Part shown: piece after piece, positions 25,252 to 33,940 of the stretch | Layout of the letters: each line of letters opens with the position of its first letter | How positions within the stretch are numbered: the stretch's first letter is position 1 | Source of the DNA: Mycobacterium sp. 852002-51163_SCH5372311 | GTDB lineage: Bacteria > Actinomycetota > Actinomycetes > Mycobacteriales > Mycobacteriaceae | Length of the DNA: 64,000 nt | NCBI RefSeq assembly: GCF_001667115.1 | Contig: NZ_LZIJ01000203.1 | Coordinates: 1 to 64,000 of the forward strand | Direction: 5' to 3' | Notes under the pieces: generated by a model | What the model saw: the letters and a program-made list of their open reading frames with translations, nothing else | Database searches by the model: none | Told to the model about the DNA's origin: nothing | Made by a program: the position numbers and the translations under genes

Positions 25252-25311
25252 CGAGCAGACGCAGAATCGCACGATTCGGGCCCGGGTAATGCGATTCTCT
25301 GTCTGCTCGCG
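25251..25311. repeat. Palindromic element related to the one in hypF (intergenic copy)
   Basis: Arms 25251-25271 and 25290-25310 pair over 21 bp with two mismatches. The outer ends GCGAGCAGAC and GTCTGCTCGC are the same as in the hypF element, while the centre differs. It fills most of the gap between cobQ and mapB (both - strand), where it could also work as a transcript-end hairpin for mapB. Confidence 0.88.
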
Positions 25312-25320
25312 CCGAAAAAT

Positions 25321-26178
25321 TCACGTCAGTGTGAGGATCTCGGCGCCGGTGTCGGTGACCAACAGGGTGTGCTCGAACTGCGCGGTCCACTTTCGGTCCT
25401 TGGTGACCACTGTCCATCCGTCGGGCCAGATCTCGTAATCCAGCGCGCCCAGGTTGATCATCGGCTCGATGGTGAACGTCATTCCCGGCTGCATGATCGT
25501 CTGCACGGCCGGCTGGTCGTAATGCAAGACGACCAGCCCGTTGTGGAACGTGGTGCCGATGCCGTGACCGGTGAAGTCGCGAACGACGTTGTACCCGAAC
25601 CGATTTGCATACGACTCGATGACGCGGCCGATCACCGACAGCGCGCGCCCGGGTTTGACGGCGTTGATGGCGCGCATAGTCGCCTCCCGGGTCCGCTCGA
25701 CCAGCAGCCGGTGTTCTTCGGAGACGTCGCCGGCCAGGAAGGTGGCGTTGGTGTCGCCGTGCACGCCGTCGATGTAGGCGGTGACGTCGATGTTGACGAT
25801 GTCGCCGTCGGCGATCACCGTCGAGTCGGGGATTCCGTGGCAGATGACCTCGTTGAGAGAGGTACAGCACGACTTCGGAAATCCCTTGTAGCCCAGCGTT
25901 GATGGGTATGCGCCGTGGTCGACCATGTACTCGTGTGCGATGCGGTCCAGTTCGTCTGTCGTCACACCGGGCGCGACCGCTTTGCCGGCCTCCTGCAACG
26001 CCCCGGCCGCGATCCGACCGGCAACGCGCATCTTCTCGATTACTTCCGGCGTCTGCACCCACGGTTCGGTGCCCTCCCGGGCCGTGGGCTTGCCGACGTA
26101 TTCCGGGCGCTCGATCGACTTCGGCACCGGCAGCGGCGGGGACAGTTCGCCTGGAGAGAGGGCGGTGCGGCCGGGCAT
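25321..26178 (-). CDS. mapB: Type I methionine aminopeptidase (MapB)
   Basis: MapB removes N-terminal Met from nascent proteins. The start is taken at 26178 (MPGRTALSPGE), giving 285 residues, the length I recall for M. tuberculosis MapB; an ATG 24 bases upstream (26202) is possible. An N-terminal extension with Pro-rich sequence precedes the pita-bread fold. Metal ligands can be placed in NIDVTAYIDGVHGDTN (two Asp), HGIGTTFH, EPMIN and FEHTL. The gene stands alone between a DUF1707 gene and cobQ. Confidence 0.96.
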   Translation of the reverse strand: MPGRTALSPGELSPPLPVPKSIERPEYVGKPTAREGTEPWVQTPEVIEKMRVAGRIAAGALQEAGKAVAPGVTTDELDRIAHEYMVDHGAYPSTLGYKGFPKSCCTSLNEVICHGIPDSTVIADGDIVNIDVTAYIDGVHGDTNATFLAGDVSEEHRLLVERTREATMRAINAVKPGRALSVIGRVIESYANRFGYNVVRDFTGHGIGTTFHNGLVVLHYDQPAVQTIMQPGMTFTIEPMINLGALDYEIWPDGWTVVTKDRKWTAQFEHTLLVTDTGAEILTLT

Positions 26179-26226
26179 GCCGTTCAGCTTAACCAGACCC
26201 ACCGGCTGCCGGCGCGATGCGGGTGA

Positions 26227-26808
26227 TCAGGGCATTCCCGGCAACTGCCGGCGCAGCAGTTTGCGGCGTGCTCCCCGAATGATCACCGAGCCGCACACCA
26301 CCCGTCCGGTCAGCACCACATGCGGTGTGCCCTCGGCCGGGGGATCCTTGCGGCGGTCGCTGGCGCTGCCCACGTAAACCTCGACGTTGTCGATCGAGGC
26401 GCTGGCGCCGTCGGGCAACCGAAGGTCGAGCGAACCGAACTTCATGTCGAGTTCGATGACCACCACCGGCCCCGCGAAGCGCGCCTTGGTGAGGTCGAGT
26501 TCGATCGAACCGACCCGGCGCACCAGCGCCAGATGGGTGGGCACGGTCCATTCGCCGTGCCGTTTCAGGGACCCGACCCAGCCCCGCAGTTCCACCCGGT
26601 CGGCCGCGGAGGTGACGATCGCGCCGGGTCCGGGCAGGTCGTCGACCAGGCTGTCAAGCTCGCTGCGGGTACGCGCATAGGACACGCGCGACGAGCGCTG
26701 TTCGAATTCGTCGATGTCGATCAGCCCGAGCGCGACGGCATTGTGCAGTCGGCGCATCGTGCCGTTGCGATCGGCGTCGGAGACGCGCAGTGAGGTCGGA
26801 GACACCAT
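26227..26808 (-). CDS. DUF1707 domain protein
   Basis: The N-terminal 55 residues (RVSDADRNGTMRRLHNAV to SELDSLVDDLP) are a DUF1707 (SHOCT-like) domain common in actinobacteria. The rest (GSIELDLTKARF, MKFGSLDLRLPDG) resembles the C-terminal beta domain of LiaF/DUF4097-like proteins. No membrane segment is seen. The start is taken as ATG 26808 (MVSPTSLRVSDADR); an ATG at 26829 would add 7 residues. The function is unknown, possibly cell-envelope sensing. Confidence 0.85.
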   Translation of the reverse strand: MVSPTSLRVSDADRNGTMRRLHNAVALGLIDIDEFEQRSSRVSYARTRSELDSLVDDLPGPGAIVTSAADRVELRGWVGSLKRHGEWTVPTHLALVRRVGSIELDLTKARFAGPVVVIELDMKFGSLDLRLPDGASASIDNVEVYVGSASDRRKDPPAEGTPHVVLTGRVVCGSVIIRGARRKLLRRQLPGMP

Positions 26809-26880
26809 GTCCCCGTGAAATTCGCCCACCCTCGCAACTTACCGCTGTCGAGCGGGCTTACCGATGTTGGAAGGCCGACG

Positions 26881-28704
26881 TCAAGCCAGATAGCCCGGCG
26901 GCAGCGACTCGAACATCACCTTGGTCATCCGGACCGCGTATTCGGAGCTGCCACCCGCGACGATCAGCGCCGCGAATGCCAGATCGCCGCGGTATCCGGC
27001 GAACCAGGAATGCGACCCGCCCGGGAACTCGGCTTCACCGGTCTTGCCGAACACCTCGCCGCAGCAGTTCGCGATGTCCTTGGCGGTCCCGTTGGTGACC
27101 ACCAGCCGCATCATCGGCCGCAGGGCATCGATCATCTTCGAGGAGATCGGTGTGGTGTCGCCGTCGACCGTCGTCGGGTGGCCGGCGATCAATTGCGGCA
27201 CCGGGGTTCTCCCGGCCGCCACCGTGGCCGCCACCAGAGCCATGCCGAATGGGCTGGCCAGCACCTTGCCCTGACCGAAGCCGTCCTCGGTGAGTTCGGC
27301 CAGATCCACCGTCGGCGGCACCGAACCGGTCACCGTGGTGATGCCGTCGACCTGATAGTCCAGCCCGATCCCGTAGCTTCTGGCCGCCTGCGACAGACCC
27401 CGGGGTGGCATCCTGCTGCTCAGCTCGGCGAACGTGGTGTTACACGAGCTGGCGAAAGCCCGCGACAACGGGACCACGCCCAGGTCGAAGCCGCCGTAGT
27501 TGGGGATGGTGCGGTGGCCGATGTCGATGTGGCCCGGGCAGCCCAGCATCGTGTTGGGAGTTGCCATGTCGCGCTCGACGGCAGCGCCGGCGGTGACCAT
27601 CTTGAACGTCGACCCGGGCGGGAAGAGGCCGTTGGTGGCCAGCAGGCCGTCGGCGTCGGCCCCGGCGTTCTGCGCGATCGCGAGAATCTCCCCGGTCGAC
27701 GGTTTGATGACCACGATCATCGCCTTGCCGCCCCGGGTATCCACCGCGTGCTGAGCAGCGTTCTGCACGATCCGGTCCAGGGTGAGCGACACCGACGGCG
27801 CCGGCGACCCTTCCACCTCGTGCAGGACTTCGACGTCGACGCCGTTCTGGTTGACGCTGACCACCCGCCAGCCGGCCTGGCCGTCCAGATGGTCGCTCAC
27901 GGACTTCTTCACCTCGGCGACGACCGCGGGCGCGAAATGTGGATCAGTCGACAGCATGTCGGCCTGGGGGACGATGACGACGCCGGGCAGCCTGCCGATC
28001 GCCGGCGCGACTTTGTCGTTGTCGTCGGGATGCAGCGTGACCCCCAGGTCCAGCGGCTCGGTCGCCGAGCTGGCTCGTTCGGCAAGCAGCTGCGGATCGT
28101 TCAGCGTGTCGTTAAAGGGATGCAGCGCCTCCACCACCGCGTGCGCCGTCCCCATCAGGGCGGGTCCGGCCTGGGTGGCGTCCAGCGTGTAGTGATACAC
28201 GTAGCCGGGCGCCAGCACGTCGCTGCCGCCGAGTTCGTTCACCGACGCGCGCCGCGGCTGGTCGGCTCGCAACGCGAAGGTCTGATGTTCGCCGAGCTTG
28301 GGATGCAGGTTGGTGGGAGACCAGCGGACGTGCCAGCGCCCCTCGTCGCGGGCCATTTTGAGCTGGCCGTCGTAGCTCCAGGTCCGGTTCTTGGGCAGAT
28401 GCCAGGTGAAGCGGTAACTGACCGTGCCGGTGTCCTCGGCGTACTTCGAGCTGAGGATTTGCGCGTCCAGGTGGTTAGTCTGCAGGCCGGACCACGCGGC
28501 GTTGAGCGCCTCGCGCGCTTCGTTGGGGTTGTCGCTGAGTTGCGCGGCGGTAACCGTGTCGCCAATGGACAACGCGCGCAAGAACTTCTCCGCAGCCGGG
28601 CCCGGGCCTTCGGGCCGTGGGGTGCACCCCTGAGCCGCGGCGGCGACGACGAGCACTGCCAGCAGACCCGCGACTCGTGATACTGATGAGTTTAAAGTTG
28701 CCAT
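26881..28704 (-). CDS. Penicillin-binding lipoprotein (Rv2864c-like)
   Basis: This is a class B-type peptidoglycan transpeptidase anchored as a lipoprotein. The ATG at 28704 gives 607 residues with a signal peptide ending in a lipobox (AQGC, about residues 23-26). An NTF2-like MecA-N domain (GPGPAAEKFLRAL onward) and a dimerisation domain follow. The transpeptidase domain has SxxK as STFK (PPGSTFKMV), SxN as SCN (SSCNTTF) and KTG as FGKTGEAEF. Upstream in-frame codons would precede the signal peptide and are rejected. It is a single - strand gene between DUF1707 and the repeat-bearing gap. Confidence 0.94.
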   Translation of the reverse strand: MATLNSSVSRVAGLLAVLVVAAAAQGCTPRPEGPGPAAEKFLRALSIGDTVTAAQLSDNPNEAREALNAAWSGLQTNHLDAQILSSKYAEDTGTVSYRFTWHLPKNRTWSYDGQLKMARDEGRWHVRWSPTNLHPKLGEHQTFALRADQPRRASVNELGGSDVLAPGYVYHYTLDATQAGPALMGTAHAVVEALHPFNDTLNDPQLLAERASSATEPLDLGVTLHPDDNDKVAPAIGRLPGVVIVPQADMLSTDPHFAPAVVAEVKKSVSDHLDGQAGWRVVSVNQNGVDVEVLHEVEGSPAPSVSLTLDRIVQNAAQHAVDTRGGKAMIVVIKPSTGEILAIAQNAGADADGLLATNGLFPPGSTFKMVTAGAAVERDMATPNTMLGCPGHIDIGHRTIPNYGGFDLGVVPLSRAFASSCNTTFAELSSRMPPRGLSQAARSYGIGLDYQVDGITTVTGSVPPTVDLAELTEDGFGQGKVLASPFGMALVAATVAAGRTPVPQLIAGHPTTVDGDTTPISSKMIDALRPMMRLVVTNGTAKDIANCCGEVFGKTGEAEFPGGSHSWFAGYRGDLAFAALIVAGGSSEYAVRMTKVMFESLPPGYLA

Positions 28705-28844
28705 TGAGGCTGATGTTAGGCAATTTGCGGGCGGCCAAGCCGGAGGCACACCGAGACCGGACCGTTACAACCGCGCGTTTAGGTCGAGTCGGCAGCGCGC
28801 TCGCCGGTGCGTCCCGGTGGGGGCATTCGTCGTCTCGCCTTCGG

Positions 28845-28990
28845 GTGTGAAGCCTGGGCGTTGCGTGTGAAGCCTGAGCGGAAACCCGCGCCGGAATCTC
28901 GCCCTGTGTTCACGCGCAAATCCCAGGATTCACACTCGCCGCCGGCAACGCCGTCTGAACCGCACAACGGCACTTCACACTCGACAGCGC
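28845..28990. repeat. Degenerate 20-bp repeats in the PBP-GNAT gap
   Basis: Two direct copies of a 20-bp unit (28845-28864, GTGTGAAGCCTGGGCGTTGC, and 28865-28884) are followed by inverted, degenerate copies (CCCAGGATTCACAC near 28922 and ACTTCACACTCG near 28972). The same kind of unit is found at 52389-52503. The rest of the 28705-29004 gap has no visible gene. Confidence 0.65.
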
Positions 28991-29004
28991 CGCAACGTGC
29001 TCGT

Positions 29005-29859
29005 TCAGTCCAGCAGCACAGTGGCGAAAGTGCCGACCTCCTTGAAGCCGACGTGCGTGTAGGCGGCACGCGCCACCGTGTTGAAGTTGTTCACGTACAG
29101 GCTGGCGATGCGACCGCCGGCGACGATCACGGCGGCCAGCATCGCGGTGCCGCGGGTGCCCAGGCCCAGGCCGCGCCACTGCGGATGCACCCATACCCCT
29201 TGGATCTGCCCTACGGCCGGCGACTGCGATCCCACTTCGGCCTTGAAGACGACCTCGCCGTGCTCGAAACGGGCCCACGCCCGTCCGGCGGCGATGAGGT
29301 TGGCCACCCGTCGCCGGTAGCCGCGTCCGCCGTCACCGATGCGCGGGTCGACGCCGACCTCGCCGATGAACATGTCGACGGCCGCCACCAGATAGGCGTC
29401 CAGCTCGTCCGGCCGAACCTGACGCACCTCGGGGTCGACCTCGCAGCTCGGGTGGGTGGTCAGCGCCATCAGCGGTTGGTCGTCGCGCACGTCGCGCGCG
29501 GGACCCCAGCCCGACTCCAAGCGCTCCCACATCGGCAACACCAGCTCGGCCCTGCCGACCAGCGATGAACAGCGCCGCACCCCACTCATCGCCTCCTCGG
29601 CGAACGCGTTCAGGTCGGCCGGGCCGCCGCGCAGCGGGATCAGGTTGGCACCGGCGAAGCACAGCGACTCGTCCGCGCCGCGACGGGTCCACAATTCGCC
29701 GCCGATCGAGTTCGGGTCCACGCCGTGGTCCGCGACCCGGGCCGCAACCATGCACGCTGCCACCGGGTCGTCGTCGAATACCCGCCAGACGGCGGCGGCG
29801 TCACGCACCACGGACACCCGCCGCTCGCCGACCAGGCGAAAGATGGGCGGAGCCGACAT
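29005..29859 (-). CDS. GNAT-family acetyltransferase with N-terminal DUF4081 domain (Rv2867c-like)
   Basis: The 284-residue protein has an N-terminal DUF4081-type domain (about 1-130) and a C-terminal GNAT domain with the acetyl-CoA loop in HPQWRGLGLGTRG and the strand VNNFNTVARAAYTHVGF. The acceptor is unknown. It lies upstream of the repeat region and downstream of ispG on the same strand, a neighbourhood I recall from M. tuberculosis. Confidence 0.9.
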   Translation of the reverse strand: MSAPPIFRLVGERRVSVVRDAAAVWRVFDDDPVAACMVAARVADHGVDPNSIGGELWTRRGADESLCFAGANLIPLRGGPADLNAFAEEAMSGVRRCSSLVGRAELVLPMWERLESGWGPARDVRDDQPLMALTTHPSCEVDPEVRQVRPDELDAYLVAAVDMFIGEVGVDPRIGDGGRGYRRRVANLIAAGRAWARFEHGEVVFKAEVGSQSPAVGQIQGVWVHPQWRGLGLGTRGTAMLAAVIVAGGRIASLYVNNFNTVARAAYTHVGFKEVGTFATVLLD

Positions 29860-29904
29860 CTCGTGACTCTCTAGTGGTGCGAACTGGGTAAAACGAGCCG
29901 GGCT

Positions 29905-29922
29905 AAAAGGGCGCTGGCCCCT
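29905..29922 (-). terminator. Weak intrinsic terminator after ispG
   Basis: On the - strand, immediately after the ispG stop, GGGC-CAGC-GCCC forms a 4-bp GC stem followed by TTTT. The stem is short, so this is a weak candidate for ending the dxr-rip1-ispG transcript. Confidence 0.35.
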
Positions 29923-29923
29923 A

Positions 29924-31078
29924 TCAGCTTACGGTCACAATAGGCGAACCGCCCGCTGTCGTGTCAGGTCCGTGATCGGCGGCGAGTCGCATGGCCTCCT
30001 CGATCAGCGTCTCGACGATCTGCGCCTCCGGCACGGTCTTGATCACCTCGCCCTTGACGAAGATCTGGCCTTTGCCGTTGCCCGACGCCACGCCCAAGTC
30101 GGCCTCGCGGGCTTCACCTGGACCGTTGACGACACAGCCCATCACAGCCACCCGCAGCGGCACTTCAAGGCCGTCCAGTCCGGCGCTGACCTCGTTGGCC
30201 AGCGTGTAGACGTCGACCTGGGCGCGGCCGCAGGACGGGCAGGACACGATTTCGAGCGAACGCGGGCGCAGGTTCAGCGACTCGAGGATCTGGTTGCCGA
30301 CCTTGACCTCTTCCACCGGCGGCGCCGACAGTGACACCCGGATCGTGTCGCCGATGCCGCGCGACAGCAGCGCGCCGAACGCGACGGCGGACTTGATGGT
30401 GCCCTGGAAGGCCGGCCCGGCCTCGGTGACACCAAGGTGCAATGGGTAGTCGCACTGCGCGGCCAACTGCTCGTAGGCCGAGACCATCACCACCGGGTCG
30501 TTGTGCTTGACGCTGATCTTGATGTTGCCGAAGCCGTGCTCCTCGAAGAGCGAGGCCTCCCAGAGCGCGGACTCCACCAGCGCCTCGGGCGTGGCCTTGC
30601 CGTACTTCTCCATGAACCGCTTGTCCAGTGAGCCGGCGTTGACGCCGATGCGGATCGGGATGCCCGCCGCTCCGGCGGCCTTGGCGACCTCCCCCACCCG
30701 GCCGTCGAATTCCTTGATATTGCCGGGGTTTACCCGTACCGCGGCGCACCCGGCATCGATGGCGGCGAAGATGTACTTCGGCTGGAAGTGGATGTCGGCG
30801 ATGACGGGAATCTGGCTGTGCCGGGCGATCTCGGCGAGCGCGTCGGCGTCCTCCTGGCGCGGGCAGGCCACCCGGACGATGTCGCAACCCGCCGCCGTCA
30901 GCTCGGCGATCTGCTGCAGCGTCGAGTTGACGTCATGGGTTTTGGTGGTGCACATCGACTGCACCGAGATCGGGTGATCGCTGCCGATGCCGACGTCACC
31001 GACCATGAGCTGGCGCGTCTTGCGCCGCGGGGCCAGCACGGGAGCCGGGGGTGTCGGCAATCCCAAGCCGACGGTCAT
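29924..31078 (-). CDS. ispG: IspG (GcpE), 4-hydroxy-3-methylbut-2-enyl diphosphate synthase
   Basis: This enzyme makes HMBPP from MEcPP in the MEP isoprenoid pathway using a [4Fe-4S] cluster. The 384 residues contain QSMCTTKTHD, the TIM-barrel motifs VRVACPRQEDA and VNPGNIKEFD, and the cluster ligands in SCPSCGRAQVD and GCVVNGPGEA. It is downstream of rip1 (9 bases) and dxr, so two enzymes of the MEP pathway flank a protease in one operon. Confidence 0.97.
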   Translation of the reverse strand: MTVGLGLPTPPAPVLAPRRKTRQLMVGDVGIGSDHPISVQSMCTTKTHDVNSTLQQIAELTAAGCDIVRVACPRQEDADALAEIARHSQIPVIADIHFQPKYIFAAIDAGCAAVRVNPGNIKEFDGRVGEVAKAAGAAGIPIRIGVNAGSLDKRFMEKYGKATPEALVESALWEASLFEEHGFGNIKISVKHNDPVVMVSAYEQLAAQCDYPLHLGVTEAGPAFQGTIKSAVAFGALLSRGIGDTIRVSLSAPPVEEVKVGNQILESLNLRPRSLEIVSCPSCGRAQVDVYTLANEVSAGLDGLEVPLRVAVMGCVVNGPGEAREADLGVASGNGKGQIFVKGEVIKTVPEAQIVETLIEEAMRLAADHGPDTTAGGSPIVTVS

Positions 31079-31087
31079 GAGTGTCTC

Positions 31088-32308
31088 CTATTGGAACCAT
31101 TTGATCGGGTTGACGACGTCGGCGGTGACGGTCAGCAGCACGAAGCCGACGACGACCACCAACACTACGTAAGTGGCCGGCATGAGCTTGACGTAGTTGA
31201 CCGGCCCAGCCGCGGCCATACCGCGAACCGACCGGATCATGTTGCGAATCTTCTCGAAGACGGCAACCGCGATGTGGCCGCCGTCGAACGGCAGCAGCGG
31301 TACCAGGTTCACCACCGCCAGCACGAAGTTCAGCTGCGCCAGGATGAACCAGAAAACCACCCATAGCCCGTGGTCGACGGTTTCGCCGCCGATCCGCGAC
31401 GCGCCGACCACGCTGATCGGAGTGTCCTTGTCGCGTTGCCCGCCGCTGACGGCTTGTATCAGCGGGCCGATCTTGCTCGGGATGGAGGCCAGGGACTTAC
31501 CCAGGACGACCCCCAGGTCACCGGTGAACGTGAACGTCGCCGGGACCGCCGTCAGCGCGTTGTAGTGCGTCGGCTCGACCTGCGCCGGACCCACCCCGAT
31601 GGCGCCGACCCTCGACGACTTGTCGGTGTTGTCGAGGTAACGCTGGGTGGCCACGACGTCGACTGTGAGGGATTGCCGCTTGCCGTCGCGCTCGATCACG
31701 AATTGCGTGGGCCCCGAGTGCTTGCGGATCTCGGCTGCCATCTGGTCGAAAGTGCTGACGTCCTGATCGCCGACCTTGACGATCACATCGCCTGGCCGGA
31801 TACCGGCCTCCCCGGCCGGGCGGGGCGCCACCGCATTGCAGGCGGGCTCCTTGTCCTTCGCGTCTTGTGGTGCGACACAAGAGATTTTGCCGACGACCGC
31901 GCGGGTGTCCGCGTGCAGGTTCGGCAACCCCCATGCGACGGCGATGCCGTAGATCAGCAGCAGCCCGATGACGATGTTGGCGCCCGGCCCGGCGAACAGC
32001 ACCGCGACGCGCTTCCATACCTTCTGCTTGTACATCGCGTACGGGGCTTCGTCCGGCGTGAGTTCCTCGACCGACGTCATGCCGGCGATGTCGCAGAATC
32101 CGCCCAACGGAATCGCCTTGACGCCGTACTCGGTTGATCCCAGCTTGTTGGGCCGACGTGTCGACCACAGCGTCGGGCCGAAGCCGACGAAGTAGCGCCG
32201 CACCTTCATTCCGGTCGCCCGCGCCACCCACATGTGGCCGCATTCGTGCAGCGCCACTGAAATCAGGATGGCGAGCGCGAACAGGGCGACGCCGATAACG
32301 AACATCAT
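31088..32308 (-). CDS. rip1: Rip1, site-2 intramembrane metalloprotease (RseP family)
   Basis: Rip1 cleaves membrane-bound anti-sigma factors and related substrates during envelope stress. The 406 residues have the zinc motif HECGH in the first membrane helix (residues about 21-25), a PDZ domain (GEAGIRPGDVIVKVGDQDV), and the second catalytic motif NLVPLLPFDGGH followed by a final helix. The ATG start (MMFVIGVALFAL) is conserved. It lies between dxr (8 bases) and ispG. Confidence 0.97.
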   Translation of the reverse strand: MMFVIGVALFALAILISVALHECGHMWVARATGMKVRRYFVGFGPTLWSTRRPNKLGSTEYGVKAIPLGGFCDIAGMTSVEELTPDEAPYAMYKQKVWKRVAVLFAGPGANIVIGLLLIYGIAVAWGLPNLHADTRAVVGKISCVAPQDAKDKEPACNAVAPRPAGEAGIRPGDVIVKVGDQDVSTFDQMAAEIRKHSGPTQFVIERDGKRQSLTVDVVATQRYLDNTDKSSRVGAIGVGPAQVEPTHYNALTAVPATFTFTGDLGVVLGKSLASIPSKIGPLIQAVSGGQRDKDTPISVVGASRIGGETVDHGLWVVFWFILAQLNFVLAVVNLVPLLPFDGGHIAVAVFEKIRNMIRSVRGMAAAGPVNYVKLMPATYVVLVVVVGFVLLTVTADVVNPIKWFQ

Positions 32309-32316
32309 CTGCGCTG

Positions 32317-33522
32317 TCAGGACCTTTCTAAGACCATGCTGGAGGCCGTCCCGGCAGCCGGGGCCGGGCTTGCCGTGGCGATCGCGCGCCGGGCTCGTTC
32401 CCGGGCCCAGCGCTGGGCATCGAGTACGTCATCCACGGTAGCGGGTTCGGCGGCCCATCGGTCGGCGACGTGCAAGACGTCGGCGATGGTGCGGACGATT
32501 GCGGGGAAGCTGATCCGGCCTTCGAGGAAGGCAGCCGCAGCCTCTTCGTTGACCGCGTTGTAGACGGCTGTCATGCAACCACCCAGCTGTCCGGCGTGCC
32601 GGGCCAGGTCCACCGCGGGAAAGACGTCGCTGTCCAGCGGCTCGAATTCCCAGGTGGAAGCGGTAGTGAAATCACAGGCGGGAGCGGCTCCGCTTACCCG
32701 CCGAGGCCAGCCCAGTGCCAGCGAGATGGGCAGCTTCATATCGGGCGGGCTGGCCTGGGCAATCGTCGAGCCGTCGATGAACGTGACCATCGAATGGACG
32801 ATCGACTGGGGGTGCACCACGACCTCGATGCGGTCGTAGGCGATGCCGAACAGCAGGTGGGTTTCGATGAGCTCGAGCCCCTTGTTGACCAGCGACGCCG
32901 AGTTCAGTGTGTTCATCGGGCCCATTGACCAGGTTGGATGGGCGCCGGCCTGCTCGGGCGTGACGCTGTCCAGCTGGGCGGCCGACCAGCCGCGGAACGG
33001 CCCGCCCGACGCGGTCAGGACCAGCTTCGCGACTTCGCCGGGCGTGCCGCCGCGCAAGCACTGGGCCAGCGCCGAGTGCTCGGAGTCGACGGGCACGATC
33101 TGGCCTGGCTGCGCCGCGGCCAGCACCAACGGACCGCCGGCGATCAGCGATTCCTTGTTGGCCAGGGCCAGCCGGGCGCCGGACTGCAGGGCTGCCAGCG
33201 TCGGGCGCAGCCCCAGGGCACCGACCAGGGCATTGAGGACGACATCGGCTTCGGTCTCTTCGACCAGCCGGGTCGCCGCATTGGGTCCGTGGAACGGGAC
33301 GTCGCCGGCCAGCCGTGCGGCCTGCTCGTCGGCGACGGCGATATTGCTGACCCCGGTCTCGGCACGCTGCTGCAACAGTGTGTCGAGATGCGCGCCACCG
33401 GCAGCCAGCCCGACCACCTCGAAGCGGTCGGGATTGGCGGCGATGACCTCGAGGGCCTGGGTGCCGATGGAGCCGGTGCTGCCCAGTACCAGCACGCGCA
33501 GGCGGCGGTCGGCGCTTGTCAC
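32317..33522 (-). CDS. dxr: 1-deoxy-D-xylulose 5-phosphate reductoisomerase (Dxr)
   Basis: Dxr is the NADPH-dependent enzyme that makes MEP, the target of fosmidomycin. The 401 residues start with the Rossmann motif VLGSTGSIGTQ and contain the metal and substrate motifs PVDSEHSA and LTASGGPFRG, SMGPMNTLNSASLVNKGLE and the flexible loop. The start is GTG 33522, which overlaps the stop of an 8-codon micro-ORF (GTGA) in a duplicated leader. First gene of dxr-rip1-ispG. Confidence 0.96.
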   Translation of the reverse strand: MTSADRRLRVLVLGSTGSIGTQALEVIAANPDRFEVVGLAAGGAHLDTLLQQRAETGVSNIAVADEQAARLAGDVPFHGPNAATRLVEETEADVVLNALVGALGLRPTLAALQSGARLALANKESLIAGGPLVLAAAQPGQIVPVDSEHSALAQCLRGGTPGEVAKLVLTASGGPFRGWSAAQLDSVTPEQAGAHPTWSMGPMNTLNSASLVNKGLELIETHLLFGIAYDRIEVVVHPQSIVHSMVTFIDGSTIAQASPPDMKLPISLALGWPRRVSGAAPACDFTTASTWEFEPLDSDVFPAVDLARHAGQLGGCMTAVYNAVNEEAAAAFLEGRISFPAIVRTIADVLHVADRWAAEPATVDDVLDAQRWARERARRAIATASPAPAAGTASSMVLERS

Positions 33523-33568
33523 CCGATCCTCTCGTTTGTCATCTGACCCTCTCGTTTGTCATCTGACC
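33519..33568 (-). promoter_or_regulatory. Duplicated leader with two overlapping micro-ORFs before dxr
   Basis: A 20-bp unit is tandemly duplicated (33529-33548 and 33549-33568). On the - strand it creates ATG at 33562 (MTNERVR, stop 33539) and ATG at 33542 (MTNERIG, stop 33519). The first stop overlaps the second start (ATGA), and the second stop overlaps the dxr GTG (GTGA). This forms a chain of possible translational coupling into dxr. Confidence 0.6.
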
Positions 33569-33906
33569 ATTGTGCCGCCAGACGTCGTCAATCGCCGAGA
33601 GCGCGCCCCAGCGTGCTGAGGCAGCTTCGTCCGGGTGGTGACGGACCGCCGCATTTTCATCCAACCGACAAGCTCGGAAGCTGCCTGGGCATCCGTCGAT
33701 GCGCTACTGGCAGCGCCCGCAACGATGCGGGTCGTCACAGGTAAGCGCCATTGGACGCTGTTCCGTCAGCTCGCAGAACGATATCGAAGCGCGTGGCAAT
33801 GATGTCGCGGACGCATATCTGGCCGCTTATGCGCCGCACGTTTTCGGCGTCTGCGATGGAGGCACCCGCTGGAAGGGTGACGCGGAAGCGGATACCCCGA
33901 TCGGAC
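33569..33906. other. Intergenic stretch between dxr and dipZ, no supported gene
   Basis: This space lies between divergent dxr and dipZ. I recall mpt83 and a toxin-antitoxin pair here in M. tuberculosis; no fasciclin or antitoxin remnant could be recognised. A 73-residue - strand frame (33735-33956) crosses the dipZ promoter and start, so it is not called. A dxr promoter should lie near 33570-33620 but no convincing hexamers were seen. Confidence 0.5.
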
Positions 33907-33933
33907 CCATCCGTGCGTATCGCGGCTGCGAAT
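33907..33933 (+). promoter_or_regulatory. SigK-type promoter of dipZ (leaderless)
   Basis: CCATCC (33907-33912) and GCGAAT (33928-33933) are spaced by 15 bases, the same layout as at mpt70. They resemble the SigK promoter known from the mpt70/mpt83/dipZ regulon. The dipZ ATG begins only 8 bases after the -10, so the mRNA probably starts at or next to the start codon. Confidence 0.75.
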
Positions 33934-33940
33934 AGCCGGT

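Noticed and set aside
25195..25311. Possible CRISPR array formed by the tandem repeats
   Set aside because: The units are adjacent with no spacers, and no cas genes are nearby.
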